Assembly (NCBI GenBank): GCA_016195965.1
Contig: JACPYR010000095.1
Location: forward strand, 1 to 64,000
From: Nitrosomonadales bacterium
GTDB taxonomy: Bacteria; Pseudomonadota; Gammaproteobacteria; Burkholderiales; Gallionellaceae
Length of the DNA: 64,000 bases
Reading direction: 5' to 3'
Shown: positions 43,281-50,993 of the stretch, in pieces
Numbering within the stretch: the stretch's first letter is position 1
How the letters are laid out: each line of letters starts with the position of its first letter
The notes under the pieces: model-generated
What the model was told of the DNA's origin: nothing
Databases searched by the model: none
The model's input: the letters and a program-made list of their open reading frames with translations, nothing else
Translations under genes and position numbers: made by a program

Positions 43281-44348
43281 ATGACCACTACCCTGTTTAC
43301 CCCCACTACCCTGGGCAAGCTGCAATTGAAAAACCGTATCGTCATGGCGCCGATGACGCGTTCGCGCGCCATCGGTAACGTGCCGAATGAGCTGATGGAA
43401 AAATATTATCGTTTGCGCGCGGGAGCCGGGCTTCTCATTACAGAGGGCACGTCCCCATCCGCGAATGGTTTGGGCTATGCGCGCATTCCCGGCATATTCA
43501 ATAATGCGCAAGTGCAAGGCTGGCGGCGCGTAACGGATGGAGTGCACCAGGCAGGCGGAAAAATATTCGTGCAACTGATGCACACCGGCCGAGTCAGCCA
43601 TCCCGCCAACATGCCGGCAGGGGCGAAGCTGCTGGCCCCTTCCGCGATTGCCGCACCCGGCGAGATGTGGACGGACGGCAGCGGTCAACAGCCCCAGCCC
43701 GTTCCCGGCGCGATGAGCGAAACCGACATCGTGCAGACCATCGCCGAATACGTGGGCGCCGCCAAACATGCGATTGAGGCAGGATTCGACGGGGTCGAAT
43801 TGCACGGAGCGAATGGTTACCTGATCGACCAGTTCCTCAACACCGCATCCAACCAGCGCACCGATCGCTGGGGCGGCAGCATCGAAAACCGCATCCGCTT
43901 TGCGCTGGAGGTCGCCAAGGCAACGGCAGCCGCAATCGGGGCTGAGCGCGTCGGCATGCGGATTTCGCCCTACGGCGTGTTCAATGGCATGGCACCGGAT
44001 GCCGAGATGGATGCATTGTACGAACGCCTGATTGCCGAGCTGAATGGTGTAGGCCTGGTGTATATCCACGTTGTCGATCACAGCTCGATGGGTGCGCCGG
44101 AGGTCAGCCCCGCCTTGAAAGCGAAGCTGCGCGCCGGCTTCAAAGGCAAGTATATTCTTTCCGGCGGCTATGACCTGGCGCGCGCGAATGCCGATCTGGA
44201 TGCACAGCAAGGCGATCTGGTGGCATTCGGTCGCCCGTTCATCGCCAACCCCGATCTGGTGCAAAAGCTGCAGAACGGAACCGCGCTGACCGCCCCCGAC
44301 TTTAATACCTTCTACACTCCGGGCGAAAAGGGCTATACCGACTATTGA
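43281..44348 (+). CDS. nemA: Old-yellow-enzyme alkene reductase
   Basis: A 355-residue FMN-dependent ene-reductase of the NemA/OYE class. LKNRIVMAPMTRSRA (FMN-binding), LMHTGRVSHPANMP, GFDGVELHGANGYLIDQFLN with the active-site His/Asn pair, and RTDRWGGSIENRIRF are clear. It reduces activated C=C bonds and nitro compounds with NAD(P)H. It follows pirin with an AAGGAGCAAG ribosome site. Confidence 0.95.
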   Translation: MTTTLFTPTTLGKLQLKNRIVMAPMTRSRAIGNVPNELMEKYYRLRAGAGLLITEGTSPSANGLGYARIPGIFNNAQVQGWRRVTDGVHQAGGKIFVQLMHTGRVSHPANMPAGAKLLAPSAIAAPGEMWTDGSGQQPQPVPGAMSETDIVQTIAEYVGAAKHAIEAGFDGVELHGANGYLIDQFLNTASNQRTDRWGGSIENRIRFALEVAKATAAAIGAERVGMRISPYGVFNGMAPDAEMDALYERLIAELNGVGLVYIHVVDHSSMGAPEVSPALKAKLRAGFKGKYILSGGYDLARANADLDAQQGDLVAFGRPFIANPDLVQKLQNGTALTAPDFNTFYTPGEKGYTDY

Positions 44349-44371
44349 ACCTACAAAACTTGCTTGTCCGC

Positions 44372-44497
44372 AGATTACGCCGATTACACAAGATTAAACC
44401 TCCGGTTATCAATATTGCTTGAGCAACCTATTGGTGAAAGCAGAACTGTCTGCAACCTTAAAAAATCTGCGTAAATCTGTGTAATCTGCGGATTGGA
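44372..44497 (-). repeat. 118-bp dispersed repeat, copy B (inverted)
   Basis: Reverse complement counterpart of 20998-21115: the top strand begins CCGCAGATTACGCCGATTAC and ends AATCTGTGTAATCTGCGG. Without genes, located between nemA and the membrane-protein gene. Confidence 0.75.
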
Positions 44498-44528
44498 CTG
44501 CGGTTATAAGATTGAATAAGGTGGCGGG

Positions 44529-45347
44529 TTAAAGCGGTACGTCGCCCGCCACACGCCATGTCACGTAAATGGCTCCGCCCGCAAAAGCACAAGTCAGCAT
44601 CGTCAGCAACAGGCCTTGTATCCGGGGAGACTGCTTGGGCAGCGGCATCAGCCAGGCAGCAAGCGGGATCGCGGCAAGAATGGGCAGCGCGTACCAGAGC
44701 AGTTTGGCGCTGAGTACGGCAATGCAACCGGTCAGCCCGGCAATCAGCGCGAGCGGCAGCGTGAACGAGCGTCCCGCTGGCAGCGATTGGTTGGTGATCA
44801 TCTGGATCAGCAAGTGTGCGGCTGCGGCAGTTCCCAGCGCCAGACCGAATTGGCCGAGCAGGGCGGATGCGCCGACCAGGGCTGCGGCGCCCGTGCCTAT
44901 GCCCAACGCGGTAGCTGCGCTGGCGGCGCGCAGCGGTTCATGGGCAAGTTTGTCCATACTCCAGATCAGAACCGCGACATAAGCTGCGCAACCTGTGCCC
45001 CACAGCAACATGACTGCGGGCTGGGATTGCTGCTGGAGGATGCGCTGTGCCGTCCAGATAGCAGCCGCGCCGCCGAGCACGGCCAGAAACGGGCCTGTCC
45101 AGCTTGCCTGCAAAAAACTCAGCAGCAGGCCCGCTGCGGCGGCGATCAATCCCAGCAGCACAATTTTGCGCGAAGCGGTCAGCGGCTCTATCGTGAAGTC
45201 ACTGGCCAGGTAAACGGTGACGGCAAAACCGGCGATGATCGCCAGCCCGCTCAATTTGACGCGCTGGAATAATTCGGCAGTGATGAGTGCGACCAGGAAC
45301 GGCGCCAGGCCAGCTTGTACTGCGGGATGATTGAACAGTTCTTGCAA
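44529..45347 (-). CDS. Multi-pass hypothetical membrane protein
   Basis: A 272-residue protein with about eight hydrophobic helices rich in Ala, Leu and Gly, and short loops. No signature residues identify a transporter family. It stands alone on the minus strand between a repeat and the MITE-like element. Confidence 0.75.
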   Translation of the reverse strand: MQELFNHPAVQAGLAPFLVALITAELFQRVKLSGLAIIAGFAVTVYLASDFTIEPLTASRKIVLLGLIAAAAGLLLSFLQASWTGPFLAVLGGAAAIWTAQRILQQQSQPAVMLLWGTGCAAYVAVLIWSMDKLAHEPLRAASAATALGIGTGAAALVGASALLGQFGLALGTAAAAHLLIQMITNQSLPAGRSFTLPLALIAGLTGCIAVLSAKLLWYALPILAAIPLAAWLMPLPKQSPRIQGLLLTMLTCAFAGGAIYVTWRVAGDVPL

Positions 45348-45394
45348 CTAAACCTCCGATAGGGCTACGAAGGCGGCGAGTTTAACACTATTGA

Positions 45395-45595
45395 GGGTAC
45401 TTCTAAAAATTCAGAGTTCGCCCAAATACAAGGCGCGGAAAAAATTTCGCTGCGCCGCATATGTATGATATGCAAGCAAGAAATTTTTTCCGCAACAAAG
45501 TATAACCAGCGACTTGGCTGTCGTCTTTTGGCAGCTTAGTCGAGTGGCTAGTGGTTGCATCAGTTGGGATGAAATGTGGATTTTTAGAAGTGCCC
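45395..45595. mobile_element. MITE-like element with terminal inverted repeats
   Basis: The ends GGGTACTTCTAAAAATTC (45395-45412) and GATTTTTAGAAGTGCCC (45579-45595) are inverted copies with one mismatch. Inside are a perfect 14-bp inverted pair GCGGAAAAAATTTC/GAAATTTTTTCCGC (45435-45448 and 45480-45493) and hairpin repeat copy 5. No transposase is encoded. A second element with similar ends follows htpX. Confidence 0.7.
45502..45572 (+). repeat. Intergenic hairpin repeat, copy 5
   Basis: Nested in the MITE-like element. Inner stem GCTGTC/GGCAGC (one G-U type pair), next stem CGAC/GTCG, tail GTGGTTGCATCAG. Confidence 0.85.
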
Positions 45596-45702
45596 TTAAG
45601 TCAGTCCTTGAAATCTGGCGGGTTGTCCCCAACATACCCGAAACGTTGCGACAGGGGTGGTAGACTGCGCGGCGCAAATTTGACATTGGAGGCTACAAGT
45701 TC

Positions 45703-46584
45703 ATGAAGAGAATTTTTCTGTTTATTTTGACCAACCTGGCGGTGGTGTTCGTGATCAACATCACGCTACGCCTGCTCGGCGTGGATCGCTGGCTGAACGC
45801 AGCCGGCGGCATCAATTTCAGCGCGCTGCTGGTGATGTCTGCGGTGATCGGTTTCGCCGGCTCGCTGGTGTCGCTGGCGATGTCCAAGTGGTCCGCCAAG
45901 CGCATGGTGGGTGCGCAGGTCATCGAGAATCCGATCGATCCGACCGAGCGCTGGCTGGTCGATACGGTGCGCAGACAAGCCGAGGCTGCCGGTATCGGCA
46001 TGCCGGAAGTGGCGATCTACGATGCGCCTGACGTGAATGCGTTCGCCACCGGATGGAACCGCAACGATGCGCTGGTAGCGGTGAGCACCGGCTTGCTGCA
46101 AAGCATGAGCAAGGACGAGATCGAGGCGGTGCTGGCCCATGAAATGAGCCATGTCTCCAACGGCGACATGGTCACGCTGGCGCTGATCCAGGGCGTGGTG
46201 AACACCTTTGTGGTGTTTTTCTCCAAGCTGTTCGGCTACTTCGTGGACCGTGTGCTGCTCAAAAACGATGAGCGCAATGGTCCGGGCATAGGCGCGTTTG
46301 TCGCCGAGATGGCGGCGCAGCTGGTGCTGGGCATACTGGCCAGCATTATCGTGATGTGGTTCTCGCGCCAGCGGGAATTCCGCGCCGATGCGGGCGGCGC
46401 CCATCTGGCCGGACGCAACAAGATGATCGCCGCGCTGGAGCGGCTGAAAATCAATCACGAGCAAGCTACCTTGCCGGAAAAAATGGCGGCCTTCGGCATT
46501 TCCGGAGGCAAAGGGATGATGGGCCTGTTCATGACTCATCCTCCGCTGGATGAGCGTATCGCGGCGCTGCGCTCGGCGCAGTGA
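45703..46584 (+). CDS. htpX: Membrane metalloprotease HtpX
   Basis: A 293-residue inner-membrane zinc protease of the M48 family. Two N-terminal membrane segments, HEMSH at 146-150 as zinc motif, two further membrane segments near 160-180 and 205-225, then [15 protein letters not shown] supplying the third ligand. It degrades misfolded membrane proteins with FtsH. GGAGG precedes the start. MITE-like elements bracket the gene on both sides. Confidence 0.96.
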   Translation: MKRIFLFILTNLAVVFVINITLRLLGVDRWLNAAGGINFSALLVMSAVIGFAGSLVSLAMSKWSAKRMVGAQVIENPIDPTERWLVDTVRRQAEAAGIGMPEVAIYDAPDVNAFATGWNRNDALVAVSTGLLQSMSKDEIEAVLAHEMSHVSNGDMVTLALIQGVVNTFVVFFSKLFGYFVDRVLLKNDERNGPGIGAFVAEMAAQLVLGILASIIVMWFSRQREFRADAGGAHLAGRNKMIAALERLKINHEQATLPEKMAAFGISGGKGMMGLFMTHPPLDERIAALRSAQ

Positions 46585-46604
46585 TTCAACCATCTATAAA
46601 CCTT

Positions 46605-46904
46605 GGGGAGCACTAAAAATTCATTATCGCCCGCTTCTGCGAAAACGAGCGTAGCTATTGATCCGGCACGAATTAAACGCGATGGCCGTTCGTGCTGAGC
46701 CTGTCGAAGCACCGAAATCCGCTCACATTTCGACAAGCTCAATGCGAACGGATTTTTGGATAACTCATGCTGGATCAATAAGTTTCGAGCTTGCGGCCAG
46801 CGGGAGTTCCGTCAATTCAATAAGCCGGACGACAGTTCCTCGAAACTTCAGTCTCTGACCTCGTTTTCCCGCTTTCGCGAAATGACGAATTTTTGAAGTG
46901 CCCC
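46605..46904. mobile_element. Second MITE-like element after htpX
   Basis: The ends GGGGAGCACTAAAAATTC and GAATTTTTGAAGTGCCCC are imperfect inverted repeats (13 of 18 positions) related to those at 45395. The interior holds an inverted pair CCGTTCGTGCTGAGCCTGTC (46685) facing TTCGACAAGCTCAATGCG (46730), a repeat type common in proteobacteria that translates as RQAQHER/ALSLSK. No gene. Confidence 0.55.
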
Positions 46905-47215
46905 TTAGTTTATCCACGAAGTGGAGCAAATTTTCCTTAACGTGAACGCGTAGCGACCCGCTTGCCTTCTTCCCTGCGGAGGTGCGTGTGTTGTTGGGGT
47001 TATGTCAATTCCGTCCGGCCTTTGGCCGGTTACCGATTAACTGACTGGGTTAGCGGTAGCTTTACCCCCACACAGGGGGCAATAACCAATGACTTGCTGG
47101 CATTGTTTGCCAGCTTAGTCAGTTGGCTATGCAAAGCTAACCTCTTCGGGGCAAACACGGCCTACCCCTTGCGGATATTCCACCGGGCTACGCCCGCTCA
47201 ACAGCGCATCCATTC
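46905..47215. other. Gene-free repeat-rich gap
   Basis: It contains the TAACGTGAACGCGTAGCGAC block (cf. 11939), a short inverted CCGGCCTTTGGCCGG, and hairpin repeat copy 6. No reading frame with coding character is seen. Confidence 0.65.
47082..47138 (+). repeat. Intergenic hairpin repeat, copy 6
   Basis: Inner stem GCTGGC/GCCAGC, next stem TGAC/GTCA (changed on both sides relative to CGAC/GTCG), tail ATGCAAAGCT as in copy 3. Confidence 0.85.
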
Positions 47216-47611
47216 TCAGCGTTTTTCAAGACGTAGCAGGCCATGCACGATCTCGCAAACCATCAGCTTATGGTCTGCACTCAACCGCTCGAAATCTTTC
47301 GGCAAAGCGGCAACCTGGTACTCGGCGCGCGCCTGTTCCGCCATTAATGCCTGGGCGGGTTTTTCTTCACCGTAATGCAGCCAATGGGGAGAAGCCTTCA
47401 ACCATTTCGACAAAGTACGGACTTTATCCGGAGCCGGAATTGCCTCCCCGCCCAACCACTTCCGCACCCCCTGCACCGAGATCGGCTTGCCCGCATAGCG
47501 CCGGTTGAATTCGTGCGCGATGTGAGTGGGGCTGGCCGTGCCGATACCCGCGTCGTTCAACAACCGCGCCAAGCGCTTACTGAAAGCTTCCTTTTCGTTC
47601 ATTAGACTCAT
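47216..47611 (-). CDS. Phage-repressor-like DNA-binding protein
   Basis: A 131-residue protein. Residues 10-70 form a Cro/CI-like helix-turn-helix (ARLLNDAGIGTASPTHIAHE ... SVQGVRKWLGGEAIPAPDKV); the C-terminal part is helical and charged, without a peptidase domain. Such short regulators are typical of prophage remnants or xenobiotic-response controllers. It is divergent from the kelch lipoprotein gene. No phage genes adjoin it. Confidence 0.75.
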   Translation of the reverse strand: MSLMNEKEAFSKRLARLLNDAGIGTASPTHIAHEFNRRYAGKPISVQGVRKWLGGEAIPAPDKVRTLSKWLKASPHWLHYGEEKPAQALMAEQARAEYQVAALPKDFERLSADHKLMVCEIVHGLLRLEKR

Positions 47612-47792
47612 ACATAAAAGCTATCACCATGGCACAAACTAACGGTTGCTTTATAAAGTAACTGAAAGTATTATATGAAAGCCACTCGATTGGCAGGGGT
47701 TTGGGTCGGGCCGAATTAAGCCGGGAATTTCCAGAGAAGTGCATGCGGATGTCGCATCCGCCACGCCCTGGATCGCGTAGCGGGGCGGGAAT

Positions 47793-47889
47793 CGTAAACA
47801 GACTGAGCGGGCGGGGAAAACTTGCCCAGATAGAAACTAAAGAAGATACAGCAGAAGCCGGGAAATTGGGCCGCGCCGTTCCGCTGCAT
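47793..47889 (+). repeat. Direct repeat flanking the kelch gene, left
   Basis: From CGTAAACA through AAAACTTGCCCAGA to GCCGTTCCGCTGCAT; the same blocks in the same order occur at 49183-49251 with a shorter middle. No gene is seen between 47612 and 47946, although an open frame runs through this repeat into the lipoprotein. Confidence 0.7.
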
Positions 47890-47946
47890 TGGGAGATAGC
47901 GCAATCGAAAGAAACCCAACGGTTACTTTATAGGGAGGCATCACCG

Positions 47947-49086
47947 ATGTATTTCAACAAAATTATTTACAGTGCGCTGTTGCTGGTTTCGATATTGTTG
48001 TCCGCGTGCGGCGGTGGGGGTGGAACAGCACCTGCAACCAATTCCACCGTTTCCGCAGCTAATTCCACCGGCATCTGGGCTGCGACGGGCAGTCTCGCCG
48101 TTGCGCGTAATGCTCATACAGCCACCTTGTTGCCGAACGGAAAAGTATTGGTGGTAGGGGGATGTAATGGGTCATCACTTGCCGGTGCCGAGCTGTACGA
48201 TCCAGTCACCGGGAGCTGGAGCGCGACGGGCAGCCTCGCCACTGCGCGCTGTAGCCACACCGCTACCCTATTGACCAATGGCAAGGTGCTGGTGGCGGGA
48301 GGAGGTTTAGCGTCAAGTGATACTGCCAGCTCCGAGCTATACGATCCGGCCTCTGGTATCTGGAGCGCGACGGGTAGTCTCGCTACTTCGCGCGGCGGTC
48401 ACACTGCCACTTTGCTGGCCAATGGCAAAGTGCTGGTGGCTGGTGGGCTCAGTTATAGAAGTACAGGTACCAATTTTGGTGTTCTCGCAAGTGCAGAGCT
48501 ATACGATCCGGCCACTGGCATCTGGAGCGCGACGGGCAGCCTGGCTACTGCACGCTCTTCCCACACCGCCACCTTGTTAAACACTGGCAAGGTGCTAGTG
48601 GTGGGGAATGGTAGTACCAGCGAGCTGTACGATCCGGCTACCGGCAGTTGGAGCGTGACGGGCAGTCTCGCTACTACGCGTGCCCTGCATACTGCCACCT
48701 TGCTGGCCAATGGCAAGGTGCTGGTGACAGGTGGTGCAAATTCTTCGCCATCTTATCTTGCCAGCGCCGAGCTGTACGATCCAGTTACCGGGAGCTGGAG
48801 CGCGACTGGCAGTCTGGCTACTGCGCGCGACTTTCACACCGCCACCCTGCTGGTCAATGGCAAGGTGCTAGTGGCGGGTGGCGAGATATCCGCGTCAATG
48901 ATGACGCCAATTTCTACCAACAGTGCCGAGCTGTACGATCCGGCCACAGGGAGCTGGGCCAAGACGGGTAGTCTGGCCACTGCACGCACTTTCCCCACCG
49001 CCACCTTGCTGCCCAATGGCAAGGTGCTGGTGGCCGGAGGCGGTACAGGTACATCCACCGCATCGTCCGCCGAACTTTATCAGTAG
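47947..49086 (+). CDS. Kelch-repeat lipoprotein
   Basis: A 379-residue lipoprotein. Signal peptide with lipobox LSAC (Cys20), then a Gly-rich linker and seven near-identical repeats of about 45 residues with the pattern HTATLL-NGKVLVAGG, SAELYDP and GSWSATGSLATAR. The repeats form a kelch-type beta-propeller, probably exposed at the cell surface. The DNA of the repeats is also highly similar, so repeat number can change by recombination. The ATG at 47947 follows GGGAGG. Direct repeats flank the gene. Confidence 0.88.
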   Translation: MYFNKIIYSALLLVSILLSACGGGGGTAPATNSTVSAANSTGIWAATGSLAVARNAHTATLLPNGKVLVVGGCNGSSLAGAELYDPVTGSWSATGSLATARCSHTATLLTNGKVLVAGGGLASSDTASSELYDPASGIWSATGSLATSRGGHTATLLANGKVLVAGGLSYRSTGTNFGVLASAELYDPATGIWSATGSLATARSSHTATLLNTGKVLVVGNGSTSELYDPATGSWSVTGSLATTRALHTATLLANGKVLVTGGANSSPSYLASAELYDPVTGSWSATGSLATARDFHTATLLVNGKVLVAGGEISASMMTPISTNSAELYDPATGSWAKTGSLATARTFPTATLLPNGKVLVAGGGTGTSTASSAELYQ

Positions 49087-49182
49087 CAAAGCTTGTAGGA
49101 TGGGTGGAGCGCAGCGATACCCATCAATTTGTTATCGTAGAGCTACAGCACACCGGACAGCGATCGTTGGCAGAGTATGGGC

Positions 49183-49251
49183 CGTAAACAATTTAGTGGG
49201 CGATAAAAACTTGCCCAGAAACAGAAACGGGGCAGCGCCGTTCCGCTGCAT
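49183..49251 (+). repeat. Direct repeat flanking the kelch gene, right
   Basis: Counterpart of 47793-47889, with the CGTAAACA, AAAACTTGCCCAGA and GCCGTTCCGCTGCAT blocks. The remainder of the gap 49087-49323 shows no gene. Confidence 0.7.
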
Positions 49252-49323
49252 GTAAGGGTGTCCTCTTAAAACTCGATGCATCGCTATCTTGATAGAGGTA
49301 TCCGCTTTAAGGGAGGTTCCAAG

Positions 49324-49901
49324 ATGGGAAAGATTAAATTTTTTGCGTTGATCATTGCTTTGCCTTTTTTCTTGCAGCATGTTCCATACCGGTCACGAAA
49401 GTGAGTGTGCAGTCATTTGAGTTAAAGAAACAGGGAATAACGCCAGCTGTGGCAATAACAAAAGTGACCGGGGTTTTAGTTGATAGGGGCTTTGACGTGA
49501 AGATGAGCAACGTGGAGTCGGGCATCGTAACCACCGAATACAAGAAATTTGCCTCAGTGAATTCTAACCCGCCATTCGATTATTACATGCAGATTCGCGG
49601 GAAGGTAAAAGTTGTCAATGGTGTTACTTCCGTTCAACTGACTCCTGTCGTAAAAGAACAGAATCGTATGAATGTTGCGGCATTTAACGAACAAGAATTG
49701 GGTTATTACACGGGTGAGCCAGACAAAATGCAATACGTAAATAACATAAATAGCATGAGGGCTCAAACAGGTTATCGTGCACTTGGTCAAGTACTATTTA
49801 TGAACGTAGTCACCGAATCGGCAGACGCTTTGGGGATTAGCGCAGATGAGGTAATCCAGAACGTGAGCAAATCTCCCGCCGATGCAATTGGCGCCAATTA
49901 A
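49324..49901 (+). CDS. Small lipoprotein, frameshifted in its signal peptide
   Basis: The ATG at 49324 (after GGGAGG) opens a hydrophobic signal (MGKIKFFALIIALPFF). The lipobox LAAC and the rest of the protein (SIPVTKVSVQSFELKKQGIT onward) are in another frame from 49371. One more T in the T6 run at 49365-49370 would join them. The mature part is about 170 residues, soluble, with DYYMQIRGKVKVVNGVTSVQ. From the sequence as given, only an internal GTG at 49401 yields an open frame to 49901. No family recognised. Confidence 0.7.
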
Positions 49902-49964
49902 AACTCACAAGGCCGGATGAAACGTAATGTAATCCCGGCCAAGGTGGGAGATGCGCCTCATCTT

Positions 49965-49995
49965 AAGGGAGCTGTTCTTGAACCGCTCCCTTTTT
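49965..49995 (+). terminator. Strong intrinsic terminator after the lipoprotein gene
   Basis: AAGGGAGC/GCTCCCTT 8-bp stem with a further GTTC/GAAC inner pair, followed by TTTTT. It ends 18 bp before the start of the next gene on the same strand. Confidence 0.85.
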
Positions 49996-50013
49996 AATTT
50001 TATGGGTAGTTAT

Positions 50014-50922
50014 ATGGACAAGGCTTACAAGTTAATCCGTTCAGGTCGCGTATTTGAGGGAGGTGCGCATCTGAGGGATATACTCGCAAGACAGCGTGCT
50101 GCGATGGATTTCTATTCCTGGGAAGCGTTCGCCAGGCTGGAAGCTGTTCGGCACCCGATCAAGGAAATCATGCACCTGTGTCCGATGACATCCCGCTCTT
50201 TCCATAAGCCGCGCGGTTATGCCGGGGATGCGGTGATGATAGACCATATCTACGGTTTGGGGGATGCGAAGTTCGCGCCGCATCCAGCAACGCTGGAGGG
50301 GCAGGTCTATTTTGCCACGATGAATTCCGCGTCGATAAGGGCAGTCCGCTTTCGCCGAGACATATTAGCGAAACTGATAGATGAAACCGTAAAAAAAGCC
50401 GGTGATGGACAGGCGAGGATACTTTCGATTGCCGCAGGCCATCTGCGTGAAGCGGAGTTGTCGCAGGCGATCAGGGAGAAACGTGTCGGCGAGTTGATTG
50501 CTTTCGATCAGGATGCAGAGAGCCTGGCGGTGGTCAACCATGATTATGCGGGACTCAATATTCACCCAATACAAGGCACGGTACGGCAATTGATCGGAGG
50601 GAAAGCGAAGTATTCAGGGTTGGACCTAGTTTATGCGGCGGGTCTGTTCGACTATCTGGAGCAGCCAGTTGGGAAGCGTTTGGTGGAGAAAATGTTCGAT
50701 ATGGTGCGTCCCGGCGGAAAGATCATGATAGCCAATTTCACGCACGACATACCGGATGCCGGCTACATGGAGGCGTTGATGGACTGGTGGTTGATTTATC
50801 GCTCGCCGGAACAAGTGATTGATCTATTTTCAGGATTGCCACAGGAGCGCATCGGAAAATTGGAGGCCTTTTATGACCCCGACCAGAACATCATTTTTGC
50901 AACCGTTAGCAAACTTGCATAA
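50014..50922 (+). CDS. SAM-dependent methyltransferase, extracellular-factor (PhcB)-like
   Basis: A 302-residue methyltransferase. SFHKPRGYAGDAVMIDHIYG is reminiscent of a group annotated as extracellular-factor (3-hydroxypalmitic acid methyl ester) biosynthesis proteins; ARILSIAAGHLREAELSQAI is motif I, and MVRPGGKIMIANF the post motif. Assignment to PhcB function is tentative. In-frame starts upstream (49951, 50002) overlap the terminator hairpin, so 50014, with GGGTAG upstream, is chosen. Confidence 0.7.
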   Translation: MDKAYKLIRSGRVFEGGAHLRDILARQRAAMDFYSWEAFARLEAVRHPIKEIMHLCPMTSRSFHKPRGYAGDAVMIDHIYGLGDAKFAPHPATLEGQVYFATMNSASIRAVRFRRDILAKLIDETVKKAGDGQARILSIAAGHLREAELSQAIREKRVGELIAFDQDAESLAVVNHDYAGLNIHPIQGTVRQLIGGKAKYSGLDLVYAAGLFDYLEQPVGKRLVEKMFDMVRPGGKIMIANFTHDIPDAGYMEALMDWWLIYRSPEQVIDLFSGLPQERIGKLEAFYDPDQNIIFATVSKLA

Positions 50923-50993
50923 GCGAATCATGGACTACAACGGCGAGAAAACAGCCAGGCAAAGCATGCTCTTTAGCCTTCTGAAATCCATAC

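Noticed and set aside
4258-47138. Hairpin repeats as attC sites
   Set aside because: They fold with bulges like attC, but the ends lack the RYYYAAC and GTTRRRY core sites and they are not positioned after each gene.
47216-47611. Toxin-antitoxin pair
   Set aside because: The repressor-like protein has no partner gene within a few hundred bases on either strand.
47701-47946. N-terminal extension of the kelch lipoprotein
   Set aside because: It is translated repeat DNA; the lipoprotein signal peptide and ribosome site define the start at 47947.
48000-49086. CRISPR-like repeats
   Set aside because: The regular repeats are in-frame kelch units of about 135-180 bp, not short repeats with unique spacers; no cas genes or CRISPR arrays are seen in the window.
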